A program made the position numbers and the translations under genes. The notes beneath the pieces are model-generated. The model had not been told where the DNA came from. It was given only the letters and a program-made list of their open reading frames with translations, and made no database searches. Below, piece after piece: positions 34,901 through 42,848 of a stretch of 64,000 nucleotides of DNA. The stretch is from the NCBI RefSeq assembly GCF_006376675.1, contig NZ_VEWK01000002.1, forward strand, positions 558,001 to 622,000, written 5' to 3'. The stretch is from Brucella pecoris (GTDB taxonomy: Bacteria; Pseudomonadota; Alphaproteobacteria; Rhizobiales; Rhizobiaceae). Each line of letters opens with the position of its first letter. Position 1 is the stretch's first letter.

Positions 34901-35752
34901 GGGACGAATGCGGCAGGAACCGGCACGCAAATCGTCGCCGAACCATGGCAGCACAATCGCAACATGGCGCAGGTCAGGACAAAGCGTTTGCAGCTCGTCC
35001 ATTGAAGCGTTCCAGTCGCTGTGCGCGCGCAGAATATTGCGGTTGATCCAGCGCTTCTGACCGGCGAGCGGTTCGTCACTCACCGGATCAGGCGAGAGTC
35101 CGAACTCCGTCGAACCGGGGATCAGCGCCACCGCCCGGACGGATTGCGCAACCTTGCCGATGGGCCGCATCACTTCGAACTGGAACTGCGGCAGACGATT
35201 GCCGAACCGGTCGAGCGGAATGCGCTCGAACACCACATAGGCCGTGCCGCGATAGGCAGGCGCGTTTCCTGCCCCCTGTTTCGCCTCGATCAGCGGATCG
35301 GGAGCCTGCGTATCCGTGCCGCGATAAACACGCATTTCAATCTCGGTGAGATCGAGTTCCTGTCCGTCGGCCCATATGCGGCGAATGCTGGCTATCGAAC
35401 CTTCCGCGACAGCATAGGCGGCATTGCCGAAATAGCTGTAGCTGGTGACTTTCGGTCCGCCCTTGCCGCCCTGGCGTTCCGTGGTCTTGTGTTCCTCGAA
35501 GCGGGTCGCCCAGATGAGCGTGCCGGAAACCCGGACAGTGCCATAGACGAAGGGCAGAGCCGCGCCTTCTTCGGCGGTGGCGACACGCCCGCCGTTCAGC
35601 CGCGCACCTTCGACATGACGTGTGGAATTGATGAGCGCATTGTCGATGGCATAGCCGCCCATCGCGCCAAGACCCGCGCCGATAGCAGCACCGACAGGTC
35701 CGAAGATGCCGCCGACCGCAGCACCTACCGCTTGCAAAACGATTGTGGCCAT
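31946..35752 (-). CDS. GTA gp15-like baseplate megatron / host specificity protein
   Basis: A 1268-residue tail-tip protein. The N-terminus (AAVGGIFGPVGAAIGAGLGAMGGYAIDN) is the glycine-rich start of the phage JV/GTA tail tip family. The middle holds the GTA TIM-barrel-like domain (residues about 400-700, with KPFWFTELGCPAVDKGPNQPN). The C-terminal third is the Rcc01698-type domain with RRYAERRSVDFALPWSMAALHVGDRVRLG. It forms the baseplate hub and fibre of RcGTA-like particles. Length fits the family. It starts three bases after the gp14 stop. Confidence 0.92.
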   Translation of the reverse strand: MATIVLQAVGAAVGGIFGPVGAAIGAGLGAMGGYAIDNALINSTRHVEGARLNGGRVATAEEGAALPFVYGTVRVSGTLIWATRFEEHKTTERQGGKGGPKVTSYSYFGNAAYAVAEGSIASIRRIWADGQELDLTEIEMRVYRGTDTQAPDPLIEAKQGAGNAPAYRGTAYVVFERIPLDRFGNRLPQFQFEVMRPIGKVAQSVRAVALIPGSTEFGLSPDPVSDEPLAGQKRWINRNILRAHSDWNASMDELQTLCPDLRHVAIVLPWFGDDLRAGSCRIRPGVTALSARKPSHVWKVENVSRADAHLISRIGEGAAYGGTPSDQSVIAAIRDAKARGLKVTLYPFIMMDVPEGNQLSSPYGGIGQPAYPWRGRITCHPAVGVAGSPDKTPAAGEQVQAFVDGQWGYRRFLNHCAELAQQAGGVDAFLLGSELRGLTGIRNGQDSFPFVAHLCTLAAEMRARLGAGCRITYGADWSEYFGYQAQDGSGDLFFNLDPLWSHPAIDAIGIDNYMPLADWRDHDLDNGNPDGFDTAYDLDGLAGHVASGEGYDWYYANAEDREARRRSPITDGLAGKPWVYRYKDLEGWWSNRHYNRIAGAEAAQPTAWIPQSKPFWFTELGCPAVDKGPNQPNVFPDPKSSENATPYFSNGSRADIGMDRFLRAHYRHWQDNNPVSPLYGGRMLDKDRIYLWSWDTRPFPEFPLAADTWGDTENWRLGHWLNGRISGVSLDELIAGILKDFGLPEADCAGADGYLSGFIISEPSSARGVLEPLLNVFGVHGYEQAGRFVFKSITRAGAGLELSDYVQPDDREALTVTIEDRDDLPSVAELYCNDPLRDFQITGASVRREEGQGTETLSLSGVMEQGQATALAEAWIARRYAERRSVDFALPWSMAALHVGDRVRLGIMGGERNYVVTGLDDGEIRTVRAIALAPNIAFADHGKTPTSPGGGPALDMKPIFHLIDLPLWPGAEEAAGQFRIACHAKPWRGAAVFASPSEDGFTERTIVQDRAIMGELTAPLEGAPSGRLIEGQSVEVVLYSGELQSRPMAQILNGANTALLRAPDGEWEVFQFLDAEEIGLNRWKLRRLLRGQLGTERAASVLKEAETPFILLDGSVVSVGLQASEISLELNWRVGTAGKAFSDEYFDTVRSSGGMRGLRPLSPVHPKGGRLANGDLSFGWIRRGRIDADDWLGEDIPLGEEREAYRIEIWRDGTLIRSTQTLAPSWIYGLAERQVDIGNTAFQFRVAMIGAKSGPGDFAHLDVAATIN

Positions 35753-35755
35753 GAA

Positions 35756-36190
35756 TCAGATTTTCCGTTCGGGAAAGATGAAAATTCCAGCGATGCGATT
35801 GCGCCATTGCGGCACCAGCACTGAAGCCATCACGCTATGCCCCTGATAGGCATGGATGAAACGGTTATCATGCGCCATGATGCCCAGATGCTTGGCCGCA
35901 AGTCCGGCCCGCCAGCGAAACACAACAACGTCGCCGGGCATTGGTACGGGAGAAGCCCGCCGGATCATGTGGCGGGACGCTGCCTCCAACATGGGATCGC
36001 CGGTCGAGACTTCAGCCCAGTCAGGCGCATAGACGGCGGGTGCTTCGGGTTCGTCCCCGTAAAGCGCCCGCCACACACCGCGCACCAGACCAAGGCAATC
36101 GCAACTGATACCGCGCGCAGAAGCGCCATGGCGAAAGGGCGTACCGATCCACCGTTCCGCCTCGGACAGAATACCTTCCGCGATTGTCAT
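35756..36190 (-). CDS. GTA gp14-like NlpC/P60 cell-wall peptidase
   Basis: A 144-residue protein of the NlpC/P60 fold. The catalytic cysteine is in RGISCDCLGLVRGVWR, the histidine in AKHLGIMAHDNRFIHAY. In RcGTA-like particles this peptidase is a tail-tip component that opens the peptidoglycan of the recipient. It overlaps gp13 by four bases. Confidence 0.92.
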   Translation of the reverse strand: MTIAEGILSEAERWIGTPFRHGASARGISCDCLGLVRGVWRALYGDEPEAPAVYAPDWAEVSTGDPMLEAASRHMIRRASPVPMPGDVVVFRWRAGLAAKHLGIMAHDNRFIHAYQGHSVMASVLVPQWRNRIAGIFIFPERKI

Positions 36191-37062
36191 GGAACGAGTG
36201 CGCTCCCGTCATATTCATTGCCGCCATTGACATAGGCATAGGCCGCGTCATTGCCCGGAAGATGGGGGAAACCGCGAAAGTTCGCACCATTCGCGAACCT
36301 GGCCTTGCAGGTCGCAAAGCTCTTGTCGCAACCGGCTATGATGCGAAATGTATCTCCTTCGGAGATCGGCAGCACAGGCGATTCGGCCAGTTTGAGAACT
36401 TGCCCGGCATGAGCGGTCACGCGGACGCTCCGATCAGCATTCGCACCGTCAGTCCAGCAAAGCATACCTCCCGAAAACCAGCCGGGCGCGAAGCTGTCCA
36501 GACCTGCCACAGTCAGGCTCAGACCATCCGCCGCCAGCACTGTTCCTTCCGCAAAGTAACGCGGATCGTTGACATCGACGCCGCAACGGCTGTCGCCCAG
36601 ACTGGTATCGCAATGGCGCAAAACGCGGCGCCCGCGCACCGCGTCGAACGCTGCTGCAGCCCCTTTCAGTTCCATCACAAACCGACTGCCGGACCGGCTG
36701 ATCTTGCCCGCCGTCCACCGACGCAGAAGCATATGCTGTCCGGGTTCCGACCAGTTCACCAGATAAGCCTCGATGGAGGCACCGTCATAGCGGCCCTGCT
36801 CGATATCGCTATCGCTGATCTTCGCTGACGACAGAACACCCTCGACCTCGCCGCCTGCCGCCGACAGGCCGAGCGCGGTTGAGGCTTCGCTGCTGTTGAG
36901 ACCGGTCAAGGGTTCGCAGGCAATTCCGCCCACCAGCAATGTGCGATCATGATCGGTAAAGCCCAGAACAACGCCGTCGCTTCGCCTGATAAGCCAGGCG
37001 AAGCAATGGCTTGTCACCTCACCCTGCAAATGTGATTCAAGTTCTGCCGGAACCGGGATCAT
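36187..37062 (-). CDS. GTA gp13-like baseplate hub protein (DUF2163)
   Basis: A 291-residue protein. HCFAWLIRRSDGVVLGFTDHDRTL at the N-terminus, the central MLLRRWTAGKISRSGSRFVMELKG and the C-terminal CDKSFATCKARFANGANFRGFPHLPGND with four cysteines across the protein (including CDTSLGDSRCGVD) are characteristic of the TIGR02218/DUF2163 tail family. These cysteines bind an Fe-S cluster in RcGTA gp13, as I recall. ATGA overlaps on both sides with gp12 and gp14. Confidence 0.9.
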   Translation of the reverse strand: MIPVPAELESHLQGEVTSHCFAWLIRRSDGVVLGFTDHDRTLLVGGIACEPLTGLNSSEASTALGLSAAGGEVEGVLSSAKISDSDIEQGRYDGASIEAYLVNWSEPGQHMLLRRWTAGKISRSGSRFVMELKGAAAAFDAVRGRRVLRHCDTSLGDSRCGVDVNDPRYFAEGTVLAADGLSLTVAGLDSFAPGWFSGGMLCWTDGANADRSVRVTAHAGQVLKLAESPVLPISEGDTFRIIAGCDKSFATCKARFANGANFRGFPHLPGNDAAYAYVNGGNEYDGSALVP

Positions 37063-37691
37063 ATCTTCACCTCTATGATCGGGATCGAAGGAATTTCGCC
37101 CGCCTGAAACGAGGCGATGCTTGCCGTCAGGCGATCCGTATCGAAACGCACCGGCACATCGAACAGAAATCCGGCGGTGATGATTGCGCCCGGCGTCGGC
37201 ACGTAATCCGGTGAAAGTGTCACCGTTCCAGCGGTGTGATCGACCGTGAAAGCTTCGCCTTCGGGCAGGATCACGCCATCTGCTGCAACCAGCACGGAAC
37301 CGGCAACGGGATGTGTGATCGGGCGATCGTAACTCTCATAATGCTTGGCAAGCTGAAAACTGGCCTTCGCCCCATCGCCGACACCGATCGGCTGATCGCT
37401 CGCTTTGGGCGGGGCGCTGCTAATGGCTGACGAAAAATCGAAAGGATCGCGAAACCGGAATGCATGAAGCGACCCGCGCCGCGCTTCGAAGAAGGCCAGC
37501 ACCTGCCTCAAATCATCCAGCGAGCGCAAACCGGTTCCGGCATCAAAATGCCTGCGGGAATGCGCCCACCGGGCATTACGCTTTTCCATGCCGGAGGTGA
37601 GTGTCACGATCTCATTGCGCCATTCCGGCCCACCCGTCGCCCCAAAGGAAACGCCGAGCGGGAAGCGCACATCATGAAAGGCTTCGATCAT
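37059..37691 (-). CDS. GTA gp12-like distal tail protein (DUF2460)
   Basis: A 210-residue protein: FHDVRFPLGVSFGATGGPEWRNEIVTLTSGMEKRNARW opens all TIGR02217/DUF2460 proteins, followed by FEARRGSLHAFRFRDPFDF. It forms the distal tail ring in GTA particles. A RIME-like repeat separates it from gp11 upstream, so its ribosome binding site (GAGGAAACAAGAGC) lies at the repeat's edge. Confidence 0.92.
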   Translation of the reverse strand: MIEAFHDVRFPLGVSFGATGGPEWRNEIVTLTSGMEKRNARWAHSRRHFDAGTGLRSLDDLRQVLAFFEARRGSLHAFRFRDPFDFSSAISSAPPKASDQPIGVGDGAKASFQLAKHYESYDRPITHPVAGSVLVAADGVILPEGEAFTVDHTAGTVTLSPDYVPTPGAIITAGFLFDVPVRFDTDRLTASIASFQAGEIPSIPIIEVKI

Positions 37692-37699
37692 GCTCTTGT

Positions 37700-37757
37700 T
37701 TCCTCACGCACGATCTGGTCCGAAAACCGGTTCCCACTTTTCGGGATTATGCTCAAA
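37700..37757. repeat. RIME-like repeat, copy 3, inside the GTA operon
   Basis: CCGAAAACCGGTTCCC then ACTTTTCGGGATTATGCTC is the second palindrome module of the repeat family seen at 17276, 28537 and 55074. Read on the minus strand its edge TTTGAGCATAATCCCG contains the TGA that ends gp11. Confidence 0.72.
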
Positions 37758-38298
37758 GTCTCCTTGCGCCGCGACGCACTGCGCCTGCCAGCATCGTCGA
37801 AAGCTGCGCTTCCGACTTACGGAAGGACGAGGCATCCGGCGACGTCATGTTGAACACGACCTGCACCGGCTTGCCGCCACCGCCCGTCGCGACGCCCAGG
37901 CGACCATCCGCCCCACGTGCAAGCGGCAGGATGGCTTCGGCACCCGCCTCGCCCGTCAGGCCGAGCGAGCCGTTGCCCATGCCGAAATAGGTCGGGCTCG
38001 ACACCACGCCGCCCTTTGCAAACGGCATGATGCCGCGAATACCGCTGAAAAGCCCGCCCATCATCGATGAGGTGAGGCTTTGCAAGGGCTGCGTGCCTGC
38101 TGAAAGCGCAGTCCCGGCCAGATTGCTGGCGAGGCCGCGCAGCACGTCTTCCAATCCCTTGCCGGATGTTATTGCACCTTTCAAAGCAGAGCTCAGGCTG
38201 TTCCCGAAGCTCGACGAGCGCTTTTCGAGATCGGTCAAAGCGCGGTCGAAGGCGCTCGTATCCGCGTTGACGGATACGGTAACGGTTTCATCTGTCAT
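37753..38298 (-). CDS. GTA gp11-like tail tape measure protein
   Basis: A 181-residue protein: VSVNADTSAFDRALTDLEKRSSSFGNSLSSALKGAITSGKGLEDVLR at the N-terminus, a hydrophobic glycine-rich middle (SLTSSMMGGLFSGIRGIMPFAKGG) and the FGMGNGSLGLTGEAGAEAILPLARGADGRLGVA block typical of short GTA tape measure proteins. Its small size predicts a very short tail, as in RcGTA. AGGTG precedes the ATG. Confidence 0.88.
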   Translation of the reverse strand: MTDETVTVSVNADTSAFDRALTDLEKRSSSFGNSLSSALKGAITSGKGLEDVLRGLASNLAGTALSAGTQPLQSLTSSMMGGLFSGIRGIMPFAKGGVVSSPTYFGMGNGSLGLTGEAGAEAILPLARGADGRLGVATGGGGKPVQVVFNMTSPDASSFRKSEAQLSTMLAGAVRRGARRL

Positions 38299-38301
38299 AA
38301 T

Positions 38302-38520
38302 TCACCTGTCGGGAAAGGTGCGCATCAGCGTTTCGAGTGACTGGCGCGAAGGCGCGTCGAAAACCGGCGCGGCTGGGCCGAGTGCGGCGTTCAGTTCACG
38401 CGGCGTCATCGACCAGAATGCCTGTGGGGAAAGCCGCAGTAGACCGAACCCCGCCCGCATCACCTCATCCCAGGGAAATGGCTTTTGCGATGAAGGTTTC
38501 GATTCAACTGCGGCACTCAA
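38302..38520 (-). CDS. GTA phage tail assembly chaperone (Rcc01693 type)
   Basis: A 72-residue protein with PFPWDEVMRAGFGLLRLSPQAFWSMTPRELNAAL, the signature of TIGR02216. It lies between the gp10 gene (four-base overlap) and the tape measure gene, where tail assembly chaperones are encoded in siphophages. Confidence 0.9.
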   Translation of the reverse strand: MSAAVESKPSSQKPFPWDEVMRAGFGLLRLSPQAFWSMTPRELNAALGPAAPVFDAPSRQSLETLMRTFPDR

Positions 38521-38855
38521 GGGTTTGGCGCGGAATCCTTTTCAGGCGATCCGAAAGTAACTGTCAGCAGCGAGGCGACAATACGGGCAAAGCCTGCGGC
38601 ACCGCCTTCTGTGCGCATGTCGGCCACGTCATCCGCGCTGACCGTATGACCGCCACCGCGAAGCCCAGCGCAGAGAATGCGCTGCATGTCGCGCGCCGAC
38701 AGCCGCCCCGTTGAAAAGCGCGCTGTCAGATCCGAGAGATTATCGACCTCAAATGCCGATTCCAGTTCCGCCAGAGCGCCAAGCGTCAGGCAGAGCGTCC
38801 AGTCACGGTCATCCAGTCTGGCCGCGACTTCGCCGCGATGGCGATTGACCATCAC
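38517..38855 (-). CDS. GTA gp10-like tail tube terminator/chaperone protein
   Basis: A 112-residue protein. NRHRGEVAARLDDRDWTLCLTLGALAELESAFEVDNLSDLTARFSTGRLSARDMQRILCAGLRGGGH matches the GTA gp10/tail assembly family (gene transfer agent family protein). It overlaps gp9 by four bases and the next chaperone gene by four bases. Confidence 0.88.
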   Translation of the reverse strand: MMVNRHRGEVAARLDDRDWTLCLTLGALAELESAFEVDNLSDLTARFSTGRLSARDMQRILCAGLRGGGHTVSADDVADMRTEGGAAGFARIVASLLTVTFGSPEKDSAPNP

Positions 38856-39265
38856 AGTGCTTCACCGAAGGTGATGAGGCTTGCCGATTCCAGCGCGATC
38901 TCGAAGGTCACTTCCGCATCGTGATTGCCGCCATATTCCAGCGCCGTTATCTGGAACGGCCCGCTGATCGTGCCGAAATCCGGCAGGACGATCTGCCAGT
39001 CGCGGATCTCGCCCTCGAAGAATATCCGGCGGATCAGCGCATCGGAGGCTGCATCCTTGAAGATGCCCGATCCGCTGACCGATGCCCGCTGAACCCCGCT
39101 GCCCGCAAGCAATTGCCGCCAGCGCCCGGCGGCGTCGGCGTCCGTCACATCCACGGTTTCGGCATTGAACGCGATACGCTTGGTGCGCAAGCCCGCGCAG
39201 GTTTCAAACGTGCCGTCGTCGCGCGCCGTTTTCAGCAAGATGTCCTTGCCTCTCTGTGCTGCCAT
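38852..39265 (-). CDS. GTA gp9-like major tail tube protein
   Basis: A 137-residue protein: MAAQRGKDILLKTARDDGTFETCAGLRTKRIAFNAETVDVTDADA then GRWRQLLAGSGVQRASVSGSGIFKD are typical of TIGR02126 phage major tail proteins. It polymerises into the tail tube. CAGGGAGATTTGA precedes the ATG. Confidence 0.92.
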   Translation of the reverse strand: MAAQRGKDILLKTARDDGTFETCAGLRTKRIAFNAETVDVTDADAAGRWRQLLAGSGVQRASVSGSGIFKDAASDALIRRIFFEGEIRDWQIVLPDFGTISGPFQITALEYGGNHDAEVTFEIALESASLITFGEAL

Positions 39266-39282
39266 TCAAATCTCCCTGAAAT

Positions 39283-39693
39283 TCAGTCTGCCGGTTCGGT
39301 CACGGCGCGGTAGCGCATGGTGCCGAGATAGCTGCCCAGTCCATCGGTATTGCGCGCCAGAACTTCGGTCAGCATCAGGTTCACAAGCCGGTGCCCGTTC
39401 ACCTCGACCGGCTTTTCGTCGAGCGCCGTTGCGATCTTTGCCGCAATGTCCAGCACACGCTTGCGGCCGCTTTCCTTCGCCCAAATCTGGATATTGAGAA
39501 AATGCTCGCCACCCTTTTCGGTCGACGTATCCCAATCGCGGCTGGCGGTCTCGCCGAGCGTCACATAGGGAAAGGGTGTTTTCGGCGGAACATGGTCGTA
39601 GATGCGTTCTCCGCCAATCGATTCAATGAGTTCGTCATCCTTCTTCAGAGCCTCAAACAGAGCCTTCTGCAATGCTGCTGCGCCATTCCTCAT
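39283..39693 (-). CDS. GTA gp8-like tail completion protein (DUF3168)
   Basis: A 136-residue protein: ALQKALFEALKKDDELIESIGGERIYDHVPPKTPFPYVTLGE and the end YLGTMRYRAVTEP match DUF3168. The start at 39693 (MRNG) has GGGGGCAAGC upstream and fits the family's usual length; the frame is open to 39816 but overlaps the upstream small gene. Confidence 0.88.
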   Translation of the reverse strand: MRNGAAALQKALFEALKKDDELIESIGGERIYDHVPPKTPFPYVTLGETASRDWDTSTEKGGEHFLNIQIWAKESGRKRVLDIAAKIATALDEKPVEVNGHRLVNLMLTEVLARNTDGLGSYLGTMRYRAVTEPAD

Positions 39694-39844
39694 GCTTGCC
39701 CCCGCCTGCATTTTTGGCTTTAAGAATGCCGGTATCGCGTGATCCCGACGCCTGTTGAACCGCAATGGCTTCCCCAACCGACAACGCTTTCCAGCGCAGC
39801 GCGCGGACGAGACCATCGAATGTAAGTTGCATTGAAATATTCAT
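39653..39844 (-). CDS. small GTA-cluster ORF between gp7 and gp8
   Basis: A 63-residue basic protein (MQLTFDGLVRALRWKALSVGEAIAVQQA at its centre). It overlaps gp7 by ATGA and the gp8 start by about 40 bases. No domain is recognised. The tight packing between GTA genes and an intact frame make it likely to be real; it may start at the internal ATG of MQLTFDG. Confidence 0.55.
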   Translation of the reverse strand: MNISMQLTFDGLVRALRWKALSVGEAIAVQQASGSRDTGILKAKNAGGGKHEEWRSSIAEGSV

Positions 39845-40179
39845 CGCCCCTGCTCGTTCGCCAGACAGACGAGATAGCGTTCGCTTTCATCGGGATCGTG
39901 GATCGTGCGGAGCGAAAAGACCCGTCCGGCCTTGCGCAATCGCATGGCGGTCGAGACATCCCGGCGGAACCGCAACAGGATGCGGTGAGTCACTTCCGGT
40001 TGCGGGCGTGTACCGAAATCCTTCTGCGATGTGGAAAGCGGTTCGATCCGCCCCCAGACCATGCCGACCTCGGACCAGTTCTCGACATAACCGCCCATGC
40101 CGTCTGCCACCGGCTGCATCGCCTCCAGCACCAGCTCGGATGTGAGCTGGCCCGGATCGATGAAAAGGACGTTGTTCAT
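39841..40179 (-). CDS. GTA gp7-like head-tail adaptor
   Basis: A 112-residue protein: YVENWSEVGMVWGRIEPLSTSQKDFGTRPQPEVTHRILLRFRRDVSTAMRLRKAGRVFSLRTIHDPDESERYLVCLANE is the standard Phage_H_T_join fold. It connects the head connector to the tail. It overlaps gp6 by four bases. Confidence 0.92.
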   Translation of the reverse strand: MNNVLFIDPGQLTSELVLEAMQPVADGMGGYVENWSEVGMVWGRIEPLSTSQKDFGTRPQPEVTHRILLRFRRDVSTAMRLRKAGRVFSLRTIHDPDESERYLVCLANEQGR

Positions 40180-40742
40180 AAAGACACCCTCTTCCAGCTA
40201 TCGATCATCTGGCCGATGACCGGCGGGAAGGAGCGTGATGCGGCATCAGCATCAACACCGGCGCGCGATTCGTAAAGATGTGCCACGAGTGTCAGGATCG
40301 CATGTTTGAGAGCGTCCGGAACCTCGACACCGCTTTCCCCGAAACCGGCCACAAAGTCGACTTCAAGGCCGATAAATTCGACTGCATCCGGATATTGCGC
40401 CATATAAAGACGCTGCGGCCTGCGCCCGTGATGCAGGACGAACTCTTCTGGAGAAAAGCTGATTGCGGTTCCGTCCGGCCTATACGCCACAACGGTCGTC
40501 ACCGACTTGACGGGATATTTGAACAGGGCAAGGCGACTCGAGCGCGGCCAGCGATCGACACGCAGGCGCCAGGTCTGGTCGATCAGCGACAGGCCGGTTT
40601 CAGCCTCGATGATTTCGCGGGCGGTCGCGATGAGACGATGCAGAATATCGTCTTCGCTATCAGTGGAAATTCGCAAAAATGCGCGCACGTCAGCTATCGT
40701 CACCGGCTCCAGCACCGGTGGCGTGACAAGAAACATTGTCAT
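40176..40742 (-). CDS. GTA gp6-like head-tail connector protein
   Basis: A 188-residue protein: PPVLEPVTIADVRAFLRISTDSEDDILHRLIATAREIIEAETGLSLIDQTWRL matches the phiE125 gp8/TIGR02215 connector family. It forms the adaptor ring under the portal. AGAGGAAAGCCC precedes the ATG. A hairpin separates it from the capsid gene. Confidence 0.9.
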   Translation of the reverse strand: MTMFLVTPPVLEPVTIADVRAFLRISTDSEDDILHRLIATAREIIEAETGLSLIDQTWRLRVDRWPRSSRLALFKYPVKSVTTVVAYRPDGTAISFSPEEFVLHHGRRPQRLYMAQYPDAVEFIGLEVDFVAGFGESGVEVPDALKHAILTLVAHLYESRAGVDADAASRSFPPVIGQMIDSWKRVSL

Positions 40743-40829
40743 GGGCTTTCCTCTAAATGATAACTTTCAAATCAGACAGTTAAACACGAACTCCGGGTGG
40801 AGATTCACCCGCTTTGGAACTGGAAACTA

Positions 40830-40847
40830 CCTGCCAAAACCGGCAGG
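40830..40847. promoter_or_regulatory. hairpin between capsid and connector genes
   Basis: CCTGCC and GGCAGG form a six-pair stem with a six-base loop in the 148-bp gap after the capsid gene, the longest unexplained gap within the GTA operon. It may attenuate transcription to favour capsid mRNA. Confidence 0.35.
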
Positions 40848-40890
40848 ATAGGCCCGAAATCCCCTGAGAAAACTGACAGCTTCGAAGCGG

Positions 40891-42156
40891 TCAGGCGGCG
40901 AATTTCAGCAATTTGATCGCTTCGAAATCCTGCACCCCGCCACCGACGCGCTTCGTGGTGTAAAAGAGCACGTAAGGTTTGGCCGAATAAGGATCGCGCA
41001 GCACACGCACGCCGATGCGATCCACCACCAGATAGCCGCGTCCGAAATCACCAAAGGCGATGGCCGTGCTGTCGGCTGCGATATCCGGCATATGCTCGGC
41101 CTCGACCAGATCGAAGCCCATCAGCGAAGCCTTTTCGCCAACAGCGGATGGCGGCTGCCAGAGATAATTGCCGTCCTTGTCCTTGAGCTTGCGCAACACG
41201 CTCTGCGTCTTGCGGTTCATCACGAAGTTCGCATTCTGGCGATAACCGGCCCGAAGCCCATAGATGAGTTCGATCAGCTTGTCCGACGGGTCTTCTTCCG
41301 GCAAGGCACCCGCAACGCCGGTTGAAATATGGCCGATCTTGCCCCACGCCCAGGCATTATCCGCCACGCTCTCGTAATTGAGGAAGCCGCGCGGCTTGTT
41401 GACGCCATCGCCATTGACGAAGGCTGCCCCTTCCTGTTCGGCGAAGGCTGCTTCCACTTCCTCGGCAATCCACTGTTCGACATTGATCGCCGCATCGTCG
41501 AGGAGCGAGGAAGTCGCCGCCGGCATGGCGTAGATTTCCATGGTCGGGAACTGCAGTTCGGCCAGCTTTGCCGATGCGGTCTGCGGACGCGCATCGGTTT
41601 CACCCACCCAGCCCGTGGCCGGGCCGCTGACCGAGAACGGTTTTTTCAGAACCGCACCCGAAACCTGCCGCACACTGGAAATGCCGCGGATCGGCGACAG
41701 CACTGCAAGCCTGCGTCCGATCTCGGTTTCCAGTTCTGCAGGCACCAGATAGCCGCCATCCGGACCGGATGCATAAGAATGCGCCTTCTGCTCGATCCCG
41801 CGCAGCGTCTGCTCGTCGCCACGGCGAACATAGCCATCGAAAGCCTGCTTGTGCTCGACATTTACAAGCGGTGCACCGCCGCCCAGCGGCGGACGCGCCT
41901 GCTTGAGAACATGCTGGTCGAGCGCCGCTTTCTGCTCGTCAAGCGCGCGGTTGATGCGGTCAACCTTGTCGCGCAGCAGCACATCAGCATCCGCTCCCTT
42001 TTCAACCCTCTTCAGCCGTTCGTCATTGGCCTCGCGAAACGCCGAGAAGGCCGTCATGAACTCGTCGAAAGCCTCGGATACGTCGCCGTCATTGTGGCCA
42101 AGCGCCTTCGTTTCCACGCTCTTGGTTTCGAGCGGGATGGTCTGGTTTTCTTCCAT
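40891..42156 (-). CDS. GTA gp5-like major capsid protein (HK97 fold)
   Basis: A 421-residue protein. The coiled-coil scaffold-like delta domain (residues 20-100, AFDEFMTAFSAFREANDERLKRVEKGADADVLLRDKVDRINRALDEQKAAL) precedes the HK97 core starting near GGAPLVNVEHKQAFDGYVRRGD, with SYASGPDGGYLVPAELETEIGRRL and the C-terminal DPYSAKPYVLFYTTKRVGGGVQDFEAIKLLKFA. The protease cleavage site lies between delta domain and core. Confidence 0.95.
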   Translation of the reverse strand: MEENQTIPLETKSVETKALGHNDGDVSEAFDEFMTAFSAFREANDERLKRVEKGADADVLLRDKVDRINRALDEQKAALDQHVLKQARPPLGGGAPLVNVEHKQAFDGYVRRGDEQTLRGIEQKAHSYASGPDGGYLVPAELETEIGRRLAVLSPIRGISSVRQVSGAVLKKPFSVSGPATGWVGETDARPQTASAKLAELQFPTMEIYAMPAATSSLLDDAAINVEQWIAEEVEAAFAEQEGAAFVNGDGVNKPRGFLNYESVADNAWAWGKIGHISTGVAGALPEEDPSDKLIELIYGLRAGYRQNANFVMNRKTQSVLRKLKDKDGNYLWQPPSAVGEKASLMGFDLVEAEHMPDIAADSTAIAFGDFGRGYLVVDRIGVRVLRDPYSAKPYVLFYTTKRVGGGVQDFEAIKLLKFAA

Positions 42157-42179
42157 TTAGGTCCTGTGGTTTCGTTGTT

Positions 42180-42848
42180 TCAGATCGTTCTTGCAGCATC
42201 GCGCATACGTTGCGCGAGACCTTTATCCCCAGACGACAGGCGAGCGTCCCGCCCCTGCCCCTGACCAGCAAGCGCCGCAAAGCCCTTGGCTATGACGGTT
42301 TTTGCGGCAGTTCGGCTCAGCCCCGCATCCCGCGTGAGCCAGCGTTCGAATTCACGGATCGTCGGCAGTGTCGCCTTGACGCTGCTGACCCGCGCCTGCG
42401 GCAGCATCGGAAAGGTGACGACCGAGATTTCCCATAGATCGGCTTCGATGATATGGCGCAGGCCGGTACGGGCATCCTTGCGCGCCTTGACGGTGCGAAA
42501 GCCGATGGACAGGCCATCCAGCCCGCCGCCGCGCATCAGTTCCAGCGCATCACGCGCCCGCGCCACGCCCTTGGCCAGCCTGCCCTCGACATAAAGGCCA
42601 CGCGCATCCTCGCGGATCGCGGTCCAGACACCAATCGGCTCGCTCGCATCGTGCTGCCAGAGCATACGCACACCCGACACGCCACCCTTGGCAAGCGAGC
42701 GGGCGAAAGCGCCCCGTTCGATCACGTCATTGCCCAGATCCGGCAGGCCGAAGACACTTGCGTAACCCGAAAAGCTGCCATCCAGCTCGACATCTTCGAT
42801 GGCGAGAGCGGCTTGTTTCGTTTCCAGCCGCATATCATGCATCGCCAT
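42180..42848 (-). CDS. GTA gp4-like HK97 family prohead protease
   Basis: A 222-residue protein: GSFSGYASVFGLPDLGNDVIERGAFARSL, then LWQHDASEPIGVW with the catalytic histidine and GLSIGFRTVKARKD with the catalytic serine (S117-type) followed by DLWEISVVTFPMLPQARV. It cleaves the delta domain of the capsid during head maturation. GGGGGCTC precedes the ATG. It overlaps the upstream small membrane protein gene by 14 bases. Confidence 0.93.
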   Translation of the reverse strand: MAMHDMRLETKQAALAIEDVELDGSFSGYASVFGLPDLGNDVIERGAFARSLAKGGVSGVRMLWQHDASEPIGVWTAIREDARGLYVEGRLAKGVARARDALELMRGGGLDGLSIGFRTVKARKDARTGLRHIIEADLWEISVVTFPMLPQARVSSVKATLPTIREFERWLTRDAGLSRTAAKTVIAKGFAALAGQGQGRDARLSSGDKGLAQRMRDAARTI